Program-made: the position numbers and the translations under genes | In this document: piece by piece, positions 42,567-50,380 of the stretch | How positions within the stretch are numbered: position 1 is the stretch's first letter | How the letters are laid out: every line of letters begins with the position of its first letter | Origin: Planosporangium thailandense | GTDB lineage: Bacteria; Actinomycetota; Actinomycetes; Mycobacteriales; Micromonosporaceae | Assembly: GCF_011947195.1 (NCBI RefSeq) | Contig: NZ_JAATVY010000026.1 | Location: 1-64,000 of the forward strand | Direction: 5' to 3' | DNA length: 64,000 nucleotides | Notes under the pieces: model-generated | Told to the model about the DNA's origin: nothing | The model's input: only the letters and a program-made list of their open reading frames with translations | Database searches by the model: none

Positions 42567-43334
42567 TCAGGCCCACTGGTCGATCGCGAGCTTGCCGACC
42601 AGCACGGTCACCACCGCCAGCAGCACCAGCCGGACGAAGCCCGATCCGCGCTTCAACGCGGTCGCCGCCCCGAGCCGGGCGCCGGCGACGTTGAACACGG
42701 CCATGCCCAGCCCGGTCAGCCACAGCACGTGCCCCTGGGTGGCGAACACGGCGAGCGCGCCGAAGTTGGTGCCGGCGTTGATGACCTTGGCCATGGCCGA
42801 GCTGTGCACGAAGTCCTGGCCGAGCACGCCGATGAAGGTGAAGATCAGGAAGGTGCCGGTGCCGGGGCCCAGGATGCCGTCGTAGAAGGCGATGACGACG
42901 CCGGCGAGCACCAGCGCGATCGCCCGCCGCCGGGCCTGCTGGTCCAGCTCCGCCTGGAGCGTGCCGAACTGCGGCCGGAACACGACGAACAGCGCGACCG
43001 CCAGCAACATCACCATGATGACGGGCCGCAGGTACGACGTCGGTACCGCCGAGGCCGACAGCGCGCCGAGCCCGGCGCACACCACCGCGAGCCCCGCCGC
43101 CGGGCCGAGCGTGCGCCAGTCCAGCTTGGTGCGCCGGGCGTACGTCACCGCGGCGGTCGTCGTACCGGTGATGGAGGCGAGCTTGTTGGTGCCCAGCGCG
43201 GCGGCCACCGGGACGTTGGGCGCGGCCAGCAGCAGCGCGGGCAGTTGCACCAGGCCGCCGCCGCCGGCGACCGCGTCGATCCAGCCTGCGACGCCCGCAG
43301 CGGCGAACAGCAGAAGCAGGTGTTGCACACTCAC
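42567..43334 (-). CDS. TSUP family (TauE/SafE) membrane exporter
   Basis: 255 residues with seven to eight hydrophobic segments and the TSUP signatures DAVAGGGGLVQLPALLL and GTNKLASITGTTTAA in the first repeat, and FYDGILGPGTGTF in the second. Family members move sulfite, sulfoacetate or other organosulfur anions; the substrate here is unknown. GTG 43334 has GGGAG 5 nt upstream; an earlier GTG at 43352 is possible. The gene is convergent with feoC, with 18 bp between them. A second sulfur-related candidate, YeiH, is 6 kb away, but nothing links them. Confidence 0.92.
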   Translation of the reverse strand: MSVQHLLLLFAAAGVAGWIDAVAGGGGLVQLPALLLAAPNVPVAAALGTNKLASITGTTTAAVTYARRTKLDWRTLGPAAGLAVVCAGLGALSASAVPTSYLRPVIMVMLLAVALFVVFRPQFGTLQAELDQQARRRAIALVLAGVVIAFYDGILGPGTGTFLIFTFIGVLGQDFVHSSAMAKVINAGTNFGALAVFATQGHVLWLTGLGMAVFNVAGARLGAATALKRGSGFVRLVLLAVVTVLVGKLAIDQWA

Positions 43335-43436
43335 AGGCACTCCCAGCGGCACGGGCGGCGGATCTCGTGAAGCACCGTAACGGGCGAGTGGCCGTGCGTT
43401 CGTTTCAGGCCGGGCGCGTGTCGGCCTCCGCTCAGG

Positions 43437-44933
43437 TCAGGCGGTGCGGGTGCCGCCGGCGCGGCCCCGCCGCGCCGCGGCGGAGCCGGGCGACAGGTGC
43501 CCGCCGTAGCTGGCCGGACCCGGTTGCCGGCGCCGCCGGGCCGGCCCGGCAACCGCGTACCGGGTGTGAACCGCGGACTGGCCGGCGCCGCGCGGGCGCG
43601 GCGTGGATTCGACGACCGCGACGGTAGCGGCTGCCGGATGCGCCGCCACGGCCGCGTCCGCCGCGGCGGTCACGGAGCCGGCCGGCAGCGCGCCCGCACC
43701 CGTCGTGGCCGGAACGGTCGCGGACGCCGTCGCGCCCAACCGGGCCAGCAGCACCGCCGCTGCCGCGCAGACGGCCAGGCACACCGCTCCGGCGAACACC
43801 AGGGCCGTACGCGGACCGAGGCGCTCGGACAGCCAGCCGAGCAGCGGCGCGCCCGCCATTCCGGACAGCGACCCGACGATCGACATCGCCGACACGACCC
43901 GGCCGCGCATGTCCTCGCGGGTGTCCAGCTGCACGCGCGCCGCGACGGTCGTGTCGATCGTGATCGCGGCGGCCGCGATCGGCACCAGGACGACGGCGAA
44001 CGACAGCAGGTTCGGGACCAGCCCGGAGACCAGCTGCAGCGCGCTGGCCACCGTGCCCGCCACCAGCAGCAGCCGGTGGGACAGCTGCGCCCGCTGGGCG
44101 GTGACGAGCGCGCCGAGGATGGTTCCGGCGGCGAACACCGTGGACAGCAGTCCGTACCCGGCGCCGCCCGAGTGCAGCGGCCCGGCGCTCATGGCCGCCA
44201 TCGTGACCTGGTAGTTGCGCCCGAGGCAGCCGAGCGCCAGCGACAGGGCGAGCGTGACCAGGACGACCGGTTGGCGCAGCAGGTAGGAGAACCCGGCTCG
44301 GACGCCGCGTTCGGCTGCCGGGGCGTCCGAGGCGCCGGCGAGCGGGTGCCACTCGTGCGGGCGCATCAGCAGCAGCGCGGCGACGACGGCGAGGAAGCTC
44401 AGGGCGTTGCCGGCGAACAGCGCGCCCGGGCCGGCCGCGGCGACCAGCACACCGCCGAGGCTCATCCCGACGATCCGGCCGGTCGAGTTGATCAGTGAGC
44501 CGAGGGCCAGCGCGTTGCCCAGCGACTTCGGTCCGACCACCATCGTGCCGAAGCGGCCGAGCGCCGGGCCGTCGACCGCCGATGTCACGCCGGCGAGCAG
44601 GGAGATCAGGTACACCGGCCACACGGCGTGGGAGCCGGAGAACACGACGAACGCGAGCGCGCCGGCCAGCGAGGCGTGGACGAGCTGGCTGACCACCAGC
44701 AGCGGCCGCGGCCGGATCCGGTCGGCCAGCGCGCCGGCGTACGGGCCCAGCAGGAGGACGGGCAGGGACTGCAGCAGAACGCCGAAGCCCATCTTCGTCG
44801 CGGAGCCGGTGGACTGCAGCAGGTACCAGTTGACGCCGAGCACCTGCATCCAGGTGCCGATGATGGAGATCAGATCGGCCGTTGCCCACAGGCGGTAGTT
44901 GTACTGACGCAGCGCTCCGAACATCGGTCGCAC
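43437..44933 (-). CDS. MFS transporter (DHA3/enterobactin-exporter-like)
   Basis: About 498 residues with twelve hydrophobic segments. The N-terminal half starts YNYRLWATADLISIIGTWMQVLGVNWYLL, typical of MFS-3 efflux proteins, and includes the loop-2/3 motif GALADRIRPRPLL. A 90-residue C-terminal tail rich in Ala, Thr, Arg and Gly (about 405-498) follows the last segment and has no recognised domain. GTG 44933 has GGGGG about 8 nt upstream; ATG 44924 is the alternative. The substrate is unknown; efflux of small hydrophobic compounds or siderophores is common in this class. It is monocistronic. Confidence 0.9.
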   Translation of the reverse strand: MRPMFGALRQYNYRLWATADLISIIGTWMQVLGVNWYLLQSTGSATKMGFGVLLQSLPVLLLGPYAGALADRIRPRPLLVVSQLVHASLAGALAFVVFSGSHAVWPVYLISLLAGVTSAVDGPALGRFGTMVVGPKSLGNALALGSLINSTGRIVGMSLGGVLVAAAGPGALFAGNALSFLAVVAALLLMRPHEWHPLAGASDAPAAERGVRAGFSYLLRQPVVLVTLALSLALGCLGRNYQVTMAAMSAGPLHSGGAGYGLLSTVFAAGTILGALVTAQRAQLSHRLLLVAGTVASALQLVSGLVPNLLSFAVVLVPIAAAAITIDTTVAARVQLDTREDMRGRVVSAMSIVGSLSGMAGAPLLGWLSERLGPRTALVFAGAVCLAVCAAAAVLLARLGATASATVPATTGAGALPAGSVTAAADAAVAAHPAAATVAVVESTPRPRGAGQSAVHTRYAVAGPARRRRQPGPASYGGHLSPGSAAARRGRAGGTRTA

Positions 44934-45495
44934 GCGGAAGCCCCCAAGGTGTCGCGGTCGTACCGCGATCACTGATCGGAGCGGGCGTGCGCCGGGCACG
45001 AGGCGCGCCCGGACCGGTCCCGGCTCGCACCCGTACGGCATCCGATGCGGGCCGGTAGGGGTTCAGGCGTTACTGCGGTACAGCGGTGTGTTGCGTGCCC
45101 ACTTTGTCACCGTTCCGGGCGCTCTCGGCCCGGTCCGGGACTTGTTCGACTGGTCGTCGGCGCAGTTCCGTGCGCCAGGCAGCGGGCGCGCGACGATCAG
45201 CGCGTCCGCGTTGGGCCAATCTTCGCCGTGGGCTCTGCGTTTTCGTGCTGCTAATGCCTAATCGTCCGTTTTTCCTAACCGGACAGCCGAACCGCAGCAG
45301 GATGATCTGCCGGACGCCGTGAGCGGGATCCGGCCGAACACACGTGAACGTCTCGGCCGGCCGTCGACGCGACCGCGCAGCAGATTCGCGATGCCGGTCC
45401 CCGGCAGCCCGCGGCTGCCGGGGACCTTCGTCGGGTGCCGTGGGGCCTCGGCGCGGCCGGGCCCCACATGCGCTATCTACCTCGTGCTACCTCGG
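44934..45495. other. Gene-poor region between the MFS gene and the Cys/His protein gene
   Basis: About 560 bp with no convincing gene; the short plus-strand frames here lack Shine-Dalgarno sequences. The middle part (about 45240-45290) is locally A/T-rich, with the repeated words GCTAATGCCTAATC and TTTTTCCTAACC. The only strong element is the hairpin at 45396-45426. Confidence 0.4.
45396..45426. terminator. Perfect 14-bp hairpin terminator
   Basis: Arms 45396-45409 and 45413-45426 (GGTCCCCGGCAGCC/GGCTGCCGGGGACC) are perfect with a 3-nt loop. It lies 70 bp downstream of the minus-strand Cys/His-rich gene (ends 45496) and should end its transcript. Confidence 0.8.
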
Positions 45496-45936
45496 TCACC
45501 ACCAGGCGCCGCCGTCACCGCCGGTGTTCTCGCCGCCCCCGGGGCCACCGGTCTCCTGGCCGCCCCCGGGGCCACCGGTCTCCTGGCCGCCCTCGCCGGG
45601 GTGCCGGTACCCGTGATGGTGGTGGTGCTGCATGCAACAGCAGCAGCACTCGTGCTCTTCGGGCTCTGACGTACCGGGAGCACCTGGAGCGCCGGTCGCG
45701 CCCGGAGCGCCGGGAGCGCCTGGGGTGCCGGGCGCACCGGCGCCGCCGCCCGGGCTTGTTGTGTGGTGGGGCCCGGGCGACGTGGTCATACCCGGTACGG
45801 TCGTCGGGCTGGGGACCGTCGTCGTGGTGGGCGTCGGCGACGGTACGGCGTCGGCCGCCGCCACGCCGACCCCGCCGCCGAGAGCCATGGCGGTCGCCGC
45901 CACGGTGGTCACGACGACGCGCCTGATCGGCTTCAT
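45496..45936 (-). CDS. Secreted collagen-like protein with Cys5-His5 cluster
   Basis: 146 residues; family not recognised. The order is: signal peptide (MKPIRRVVV..., cleavage likely near AAADA, about 30); a Pro/Thr/Ser-rich stretch (31-62); collagen-like G-x-P triplets (about 66-89: GAP, GTP, GAP, GAP, GAT, GAP, GAP); an acidic EPEEHE; five consecutive cysteines (97-101); MQ; five consecutive histidines (104-108); GYRH; then a Gly-rich tail with two 9-residue units (GGGQETGGP) and a final WW. The Cys/His block in an exposed protein suggests metal binding or disulfide cross-linking, but nothing is proven. ATG 45936 has AGGAGG about 6 nt upstream, a strong site, so the gene is likely real. It is monocistronic. 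Confidence 0.85.
   Translation of the reverse strand: MKPIRRVVVTTVAATAMALGGGVGVAAADAVPSPTPTTTTVPSPTTVPGMTTSPGPHHTTSPGGGAGAPGTPGAPGAPGATGAPGAPGTSEPEEHECCCCCMQHHHHHGYRHPGEGGQETGGPGGGQETGGPGGGENTGGDGGAWW
45544..45597 (-). repeat. 27-bp tandem repeat inside the Cys5-His5 gene
   Basis: Two units of 27 bp, 45544-45570 and 45571-45597, identical over the first 22 bp and encoding the 9-residue GGGQETGGP-type repeat; a decayed third unit lies just to the left. Because 27 is a multiple of 3, unit number can change without a frameshift. Confidence 0.8.
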
Positions 45937-46073
45937 GCCGAACCTCCTGCGATATTCAGCTGTCATCCGGTGGTCGGCACCACCGGCCATCCACCCCCCA
46001 GGTTGCTCGCGGTCCCCTGAGTAAACGCTGAAGATCGACCGGGTCAGAACGTGTCGCTCGAGCCGGCGTCGCC

Positions 46074-46113
46074 GCCGCCCGGCCGCGGGTTCACGCCGGA
46101 GCGGCCGGGCGGC
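46074..46113. terminator. Perfect 13-bp hairpin terminator
   Basis: Arms 46074-46086 and 46101-46113 (GCCGCCCGGCCGC/GCGGCCGGGCGGC) are perfect around a 14-nt loop. It lies 14 bp after the stop of the minus-strand TPM-domain gene (46128). Confidence 0.75.
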
Positions 46114-46127
46114 CCGTAGCCGGGGCC

Positions 46128-46745
46128 CTAGGACCGGCGGGCCCGGCGGGAGCGCCGGGTGATCCCCACGATCGCGACGACCACCGCGACCACGAGCAGG
46201 AGGCAGAACAATCCTCCGACCAGGCCGCCGCCCGACGAGCGGGCGGTCCGGTGCGCCGGCGGTCGGGCGCCCGCGGCGGGACCGTTGCGCACGGCCGTAC
46301 GCATGGAGTCCAGCGCCGCGACGGTGGCCGCCGTGTAGTCGTGGTTGGCGCGGTAGGAGGTGGCGAACGACTGCGTGGCCTGCTGCGCTTCGGACTGGCT
46401 GACCCGCGATCTGGGCCCGGTACGGATCGCGAGGTGCTGCGACTGGGTGTTGACCGCGATCACGATCGCGGTCGGGATGGTCACCTTCGACTGCGCCTCC
46501 CGATCGAACGCGGCCTTGTCGTCGGCGAACTTCGTGGTGGTGTAGACGGCGACCGGGTCGGGCAGCGAGGCCGCCTCGTTCTGTACCCGGGTGGCATCCA
46601 GCACCTGCGAGTCGTCGTGGATGGCGACGGTCGCGGCCCCCGCGGGGGCCGCCGTCAGCAGCACCGAGGCGAGGGCCGTGGCCACCGTTACGACAACCGC
46701 GCCGAAGCGTCGGCGACGCCGCGTCTGCGCCGTCAGCATGATCAT
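46128..46745 (-). CDS. TPM-domain secreted/membrane protein
   Basis: 205 residues. A signal peptide (basic MIMLTAQTRRRRR, hydrophobic core, APAGA) is followed by a TPM (TLP18.3/Psb32/MOLO-1) domain, about 40-150: IHDDSQVLDATRVQNEAASLPDPVAVYTTTKF...IVIAVNTQSQHLAIRTG. A linker, a C-terminal membrane segment (about 174-196) and a basic end (RRSRRARRS) complete it, so the domain should face outside. The function of TPM proteins is unsettled, and phosphatase activity has been reported for plant members. ATG 46745 or the third Met (46739) is the start. It ends at the hairpin 46074-46113. Confidence 0.82.
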   Translation of the reverse strand: MIMLTAQTRRRRRFGAVVVTVATALASVLLTAAPAGAATVAIHDDSQVLDATRVQNEAASLPDPVAVYTTTKFADDKAAFDREAQSKVTIPTAIVIAVNTQSQHLAIRTGPRSRVSQSEAQQATQSFATSYRANHDYTAATVAALDSMRTAVRNGPAAGARPPAHRTARSSGGGLVGGLFCLLLVVAVVVAIVGITRRSRRARRS

Positions 46746-46859
46746 GCATCTCCCGTACTCGTCACCCGCCGGATACCGGCGGCCGCCATCGAGTGTGTAC
46801 GCCGGTTACAAGTCGGTACCCGCGGGCGCGGCGGTCACGCGGACGGTCGGCGATCGCGA

Positions 46860-47522
46860 TCAGTAGTCGACGTTCTCGTCGGCCGGGCCGAACACGAAGA
46901 GGCGATCCAGCACCGGTCGCGGATCGCCGGACCAGTCGAGCGAGGCCACCTGCCGCCGGCTGCGCCGGCCCATCAACAGCCGTCCAAGGGTGAACGCGTC
47001 GCAGCGCAGGGCGACGGCAGGCTCGCCGGCGCCGAGAACGTGCTCGTCGCCGTCGGTCACGGTGAGTCGGACCGACGGTGCGTCGGAACCGGGCCAGGAG
47101 CGTCCCAGGTTCCCGAGCACCTGATCGACCACCCACGCGGTCTCCGTCGGGGTGGGCGCCGGGAGGTGGAGCGCGCCCCGGATGTCGTGCTCATGGCTCC
47201 ACACGTCGACCCCGAGGCGGAACGATCCGTCGCCGTCCAGCCGTTCGTCCAGGTCGGGGCCGCGGGTGGCCCACTCGGCGACCACGTCGGCGAGGCTGCG
47301 TTCGCGCCGTTCGGCAACGGTGCGCTCGCCCCAGTCCGCCAGCGGCAGTCCCTGCCGGCCGTCGAGGACATCGGCGCAGACTCCGGCGAGGTGTGCGTAG
47401 GCGTCCTTGACGCTCCAGCCGGGAAGGGCCGGCAGATCACGCGCGGCGGTGACTTCGTCGAGGCCGGCGGCCAGGTCGAGCAGGCGGCGACGGGAGCGGG
47501 CGTACACCTCGCGGGTCGGCAT
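46860..47522 (-). CDS. Maleylpyruvate isomerase family mycothiol-dependent protein
   Basis: 220 residues with an N-terminal DinB-like (MDMPI) domain and C-terminal SCP2-like part. WSVKDAYAHLAGV gives the first metal histidine and WSHEHDIRGAL the second and third. The family includes mycothiol-dependent maleylpyruvate isomerases and many proteins of unknown substrate. No aromatic-degradation genes are nearby, so a specific reaction cannot be named. ATG 47522 is the family-consistent start. The gene is followed on the same strand by the TPM gene about 115 bp downstream. Confidence 0.9.
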   Translation of the reverse strand: MPTREVYARSRRRLLDLAAGLDEVTAARDLPALPGWSVKDAYAHLAGVCADVLDGRQGLPLADWGERTVAERRERSLADVVAEWATRGPDLDERLDGDGSFRLGVDVWSHEHDIRGALHLPAPTPTETAWVVDQVLGNLGRSWPGSDAPSVRLTVTDGDEHVLGAGEPAVALRCDAFTLGRLLMGRRSRRQVASLDWSGDPRPVLDRLFVFGPADENVDY

Positions 47523-47560
47523 GGTCGCAGGCTAGCAACCGGGCCACCGGGACGTGTCGG

Positions 47561-48838
47561 TCACGGCGTCGTGTTGGTGGTCACCCAGTCGGGATGGGCC
47601 GCGATGAAGGTGTCGAGGGTGTCGTCACGGGTCGCCTGGAACATCTGGCGGGTGGTGTCGGTGAGGATCTCGAAGGACTGGCCGTCGATGAGCTGGGTGC
47701 TGGCCCGGCCTCCGTTGGTCTTGACCATGGTGATGGCGGCCGGGTCGATGCCCTTCAGCATGAAGATCCAGTCCGCCAGGGAGACCCCGTTGCCGTCGAA
47801 GGTGACCGCGCTGCCCAGCGCCCGCATGGTCCGATCGGTGGTCAGCGGGTCGGAGACCAGCCCGGTACGGGAGACCTTCTTGACCAGGGCGGCGATGAGC
47901 TGCTGCTGGTGACGCTGCCGGCCGTAGTCCGCGTCGGGTATCAGCTCGCGTTGACGCACGTAGTCGAGGGCCTGCCAGCCGGTGAAGGACTGGCAGCCGA
48001 CGTGGTAGACCTGCGGTCGCACCCCGGGGACCGGCACCGGCCTGCCGTCCGGCGGCGGTTGCAGGTACGGCACCGCCGGTCGACCGGAGGCGTCCCGACC
48101 CACGTGTACCGACGTGGTCTCCTCGTCGACGCACAGGTCCACGCCGCCGACCGCGTCGACCACCGACCGCAGACCGTCGAAGTTGACGATCGCGCCGGCG
48201 TCGAAGCCGATGCCGGTGAGCTGCTTGATGGTCAGGGCCAGCAGTTGGAACCCGTCGGAGCGGCTGCGGTTGCCGGGGAAGCCGAACCCGTACGCGAACG
48301 CGGCGTTGATCTTCTCGGTTCCGCCCCGGTACCCGGCCCGCGGATAGGCGGGGATCTGCACCCGGCTGTCGCGGGGGATCGAGATGAGGTACGCGTGGTC
48401 GTGGCTGGCCGGGATGTGCACGATGATGATCGAGTCCGACCGGGCGCCGCCCTTCGGGTCGTCGGCGCGCTCGTCGATACCCATCAACAGCAGGTTGAGC
48501 GGGCCGTCGATCTGGGTGTGCGGGAGCGGCGCGCTGGCCGGCCGGGGCACGGCGGCCGCGCCCAACAGGCTCGTCTGGTGCACGGTGCCGAGGTACCGGG
48601 AGACCACGAACCTGCCACCGACCAGCGTGGCCGCGCTGCTCAGGATCAGCAGCGTCCCGACCACCACGAGCGCCCAGGCCCACCGGGGGTCGCGCCGCGG
48701 TCGTCCGGCCTTGACGCGAGGACCGCCGACCGGCCGGCGATCGGGTCGTCGCTTGCCGGCCGATCCGCGCGCCGCCGTCGGACCGTCGGCCTTTCGCGTA
48801 CCGGCGGCCTTTCGGCGACGCCCGAACACCCCTCGCAT
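47561..48838 (-). CDS. LCP family (LytR-CpsA-Psr) cell wall ligase
   Basis: 425 residues: a strongly basic cytoplasmic start of about 55 residues, one membrane segment (about 56-78), and an extracellular LCP domain. The LCP signatures are LLLMGIDERADDP, DSIIIVHI, LISIPRDSRV and INAAFAYG, with the Arg/Asp residues that bind polyprenyl-pyrophosphate. In actinobacteria these proteins attach arabinogalactan or other glycans to peptidoglycan. It could act on the glycan of the 4.6-10.6 kb group, but that is only an inference. ATG 48838 follows GGCGGGAA; an upstream GTG is possible. It is downstream of ppa. Confidence 0.92.
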   Translation of the reverse strand: MRGVFGRRRKAAGTRKADGPTAARGSAGKRRPDRRPVGGPRVKAGRPRRDPRWAWALVVVGTLLILSSAATLVGGRFVVSRYLGTVHQTSLLGAAAVPRPASAPLPHTQIDGPLNLLLMGIDERADDPKGGARSDSIIIVHIPASHDHAYLISIPRDSRVQIPAYPRAGYRGGTEKINAAFAYGFGFPGNRSRSDGFQLLALTIKQLTGIGFDAGAIVNFDGLRSVVDAVGGVDLCVDEETTSVHVGRDASGRPAVPYLQPPPDGRPVPVPGVRPQVYHVGCQSFTGWQALDYVRQRELIPDADYGRQRHQQQLIAALVKKVSRTGLVSDPLTTDRTMRALGSAVTFDGNGVSLADWIFMLKGIDPAAITMVKTNGGRASTQLIDGQSFEILTDTTRQMFQATRDDTLDTFIAAHPDWVTTNTTP

Positions 48839-48980
48839 ACCCGGTTCCCGCCTTTCACGGACGCGCCAGTCCTGACATCCCATGGGTGGGCGCCTGGCTC
48901 GCGCGGTGGGCGACGTGCGGTGGTGACGGACACGGGTCGCCGGGTACAGCCGAGCCCGGGCGGGTGCGTCATGCCCCGGA

Positions 48981-49011
48981 CGGCGGCGTTCGAACCTGCG
49001 ACACGCCGCCG
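48981..49011. terminator. 9-bp hairpin downstream of the pyrophosphatase gene
   Basis: Arms 48981-48989 and 49003-49011 (CGGCGGCGT/ACGCCGCCG) are perfect around a 13-nt loop, 28 bp after the ppa stop. The loop contains the word GTTCGAAC, which also occurs in tRNA T-loops, but no tRNA fold exists here. Confidence 0.6.
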
Positions 49012-49038
49012 GGCAGGAGGGGCCCACCGGGCCCGCCG

Positions 49039-49554
49039 CTACCAGGCGGACGAGGCGTCGGAGCCGCCCGTCGTCGCGGCGCGTAGCCGCTGCCGCGACC
49101 GCTTGATCTCCGCCTCGGCCTCGGCCCGCCCGACCCAGTTCGCGCCCTCGACGCTCTTGCCGGGCTCGAGGTCCTTGTAGACCTCGAAGAAGTGCTGGAT
49201 CTCCAACCGGTCGAAGTGCGGCAGGTCGTCGATGTCGCGCAGGTGGCACTCGCGTGGGTCGCCGGCCGGCACGCACAGCACCTTGGCGTCGTCGCCCTTC
49301 TCGTCGCGCATGTGGTACATCCCGATGGCGCGGCAACGGATCTGGCAGCCGGAGAAGGTCGGTTCCCGTACGAGTACCAGCGCGTCAAGAGGCGAGTCGT
49401 CGTCACCGAGCGTGCCCTCGACGTACCCGTAGTCGGTCGGGTACTGGGTCGCCGTGAACAGCGTCCGGGCCAGCCGGATCCGCTTGGTCGCCTGATCGAC
49501 TTCGTACTTGTTCCGCTGCCCCTTGGGGATCTCGACCGTCACGTCGAACTCCAT
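49039..49554 (-). CDS. ppa: Inorganic pyrophosphatase with altered signature
   Basis: 171-residue family I soluble pyrophosphatase. [33 protein letters not shown] and [20 protein letters not shown] are conserved. The metal signature, normally D-G-D-P-L-D, reads Asp52-Asp53-Ser54-Pro55-Leu56-Asp57. The third position, equivalent to E. coli Asp67 (the residue that helps activate the nucleophilic water), is therefore Ser. Activity may be reduced or metal use changed. The start at ATG 49554 is fixed by family alignment and by GGGAGGAG about 7 nt upstream; the open frame extends another 22 codons. It lies upstream of the LCP gene on the same strand, and a second ppa elsewhere in the genome cannot be excluded. 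Confidence 0.93.
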   Translation of the reverse strand: MEFDVTVEIPKGQRNKYEVDQATKRIRLARTLFTATQYPTDYGYVEGTLGDDDSPLDALVLVREPTFSGCQIRCRAIGMYHMRDEKGDDAKVLCVPAGDPRECHLRDIDDLPHFDRLEIQHFFEVYKDLEPGKSVEGANWVGRAEAEAEIKRSRQRLRAATTGGSDASSAW

Positions 49555-49848
49555 CGTCGGCTCCTCCCGCTCGTCGGTGGCGGTCACGAGCTCGGCCGCT
49601 TCGCGGGTACGGGGGGGCACGGCGCGTGCGGAGGGCAGTATCGATCATGGTGTCGGGTGGCGCCCGGCCTTCTTCAACCCTAGACCGGCCGGCCGGACGT
49701 CATGGGCGGAGGGGACGGCCCGTGGAGCGGCGTCCGGGCAGCCGTTAGTCCTAACCCGACGGGGTGGTGCGAGATCGCCTCGGCGCGTCTGCGCGGCCGG
49801 CGCCGCGCGCGCTCCTAGGGTCAACTCCGGCGACGATCGGAGGTAGTC

Positions 49849-50040
49849 ATGGGGGAGTCGAGGCGGCCGACCGAGGTGGCGTGGGTGTTCCGGCCAGGCC
49901 CGTCGCAGCAGAACGCGCGGGCGCTGTCCGGCAAGGCGATCTACGGGGTAGGCCCGCTCGGCGAAGACGGTCGGGTCGAGGTTGTCTTGCAGGACGGCAC
50001 CCGCGTCCGTGCCGCGCCCGCGGAGGTCGTCGCGGAGTAG
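49849..50040 (+). CDS. Small hypothetical protein (63 aa)
   Basis: No family recognised. A soluble 63-residue protein with a short basic start (MGESRRPTEVAWVF) and an alternating hydrophobic/polar second half (KAIYGVGPLGEDGRVEVVLQDGTRVRAAPAEVV), suggesting two or three beta strands. ATG 49849 has GGAGGT 5 nt upstream, a strong site, and the hairpin at 50048-50081 follows directly, so the small gene is probably real. It is divergent from ppa with about 290 bp between the starts. Confidence 0.75.
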   Translation: MGESRRPTEVAWVFRPGPSQQNARALSGKAIYGVGPLGEDGRVEVVLQDGTRVRAAPAEVVAE

Positions 50041-50047
50041 GCACGCT

Positions 50048-50081
50048 GGCCACAGGGCGCTACGGTCGGCGCCCTGTGGCC
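50048..50081 (+). terminator. Perfect 13-bp hairpin terminator
   Basis: Arms 50048-50060 and 50069-50081 (GGCCACAGGGCGC/GCGCCCTGTGGCC) are perfect around an 8-nt loop and are followed by gttctc, 8 bp after the stop of the small gene. Confidence 0.85.
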
Positions 50082-50380
50082 GTTCTCATCGGCGTACGCG
50101 TTTCGCGTACCCGGGCGACCGTTCCATTACCGTGACGTGGCTGCCGACGGCCTCGCCACTGTGGACCGGATCGCGGCGGGTGGCGTGAAGCCCACGGCCG
50201 ACGGCCCGGCCCCGGCCGACGGCCCGGCCCGCTCTGCCGGTGGAGATCAGGAAGGCGCGGTTCGCCTGCTGAGTTGGCCGTTGGATGTGGACCTCCGCCC
50301 GTTCGCCTGATTGATCCGCTCCGTTGTCCTGGTCATGATCGCCAAACCCCGGCGTACGCCGGTGACCAGGGAGGAGCGTC
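50082..50380 (+). promoter_or_regulatory. Regulatory region of the FAAL lipid operon
   Basis: About 300 bp without a gene. It contains a short palindrome GTACGCG-TTT-CGCGTAC at 50094-50110, a two-unit 18-bp tandem repeat at 50196-50230 (GGCCGACGGCCCGGCCCC), and a possible promoter: -35 TTGATC at 50311-50316, 17-bp spacer, -10 CATGAT at 50334-50339. That would give a leader of about 35 nt before ATG 50381. The promoter match is moderate. Confidence 0.5.

Noticed and set aside
48984-49008. tRNA-like T-arm words (GTCGCAGGTTCGAA on the minus strand), possible tRNA fragment or attachment site
   Set aside because: No acceptor, D or anticodon arm can be formed and no duplicate copy or integrase is near; the segment is better explained as the loop of the hairpin after ppa.
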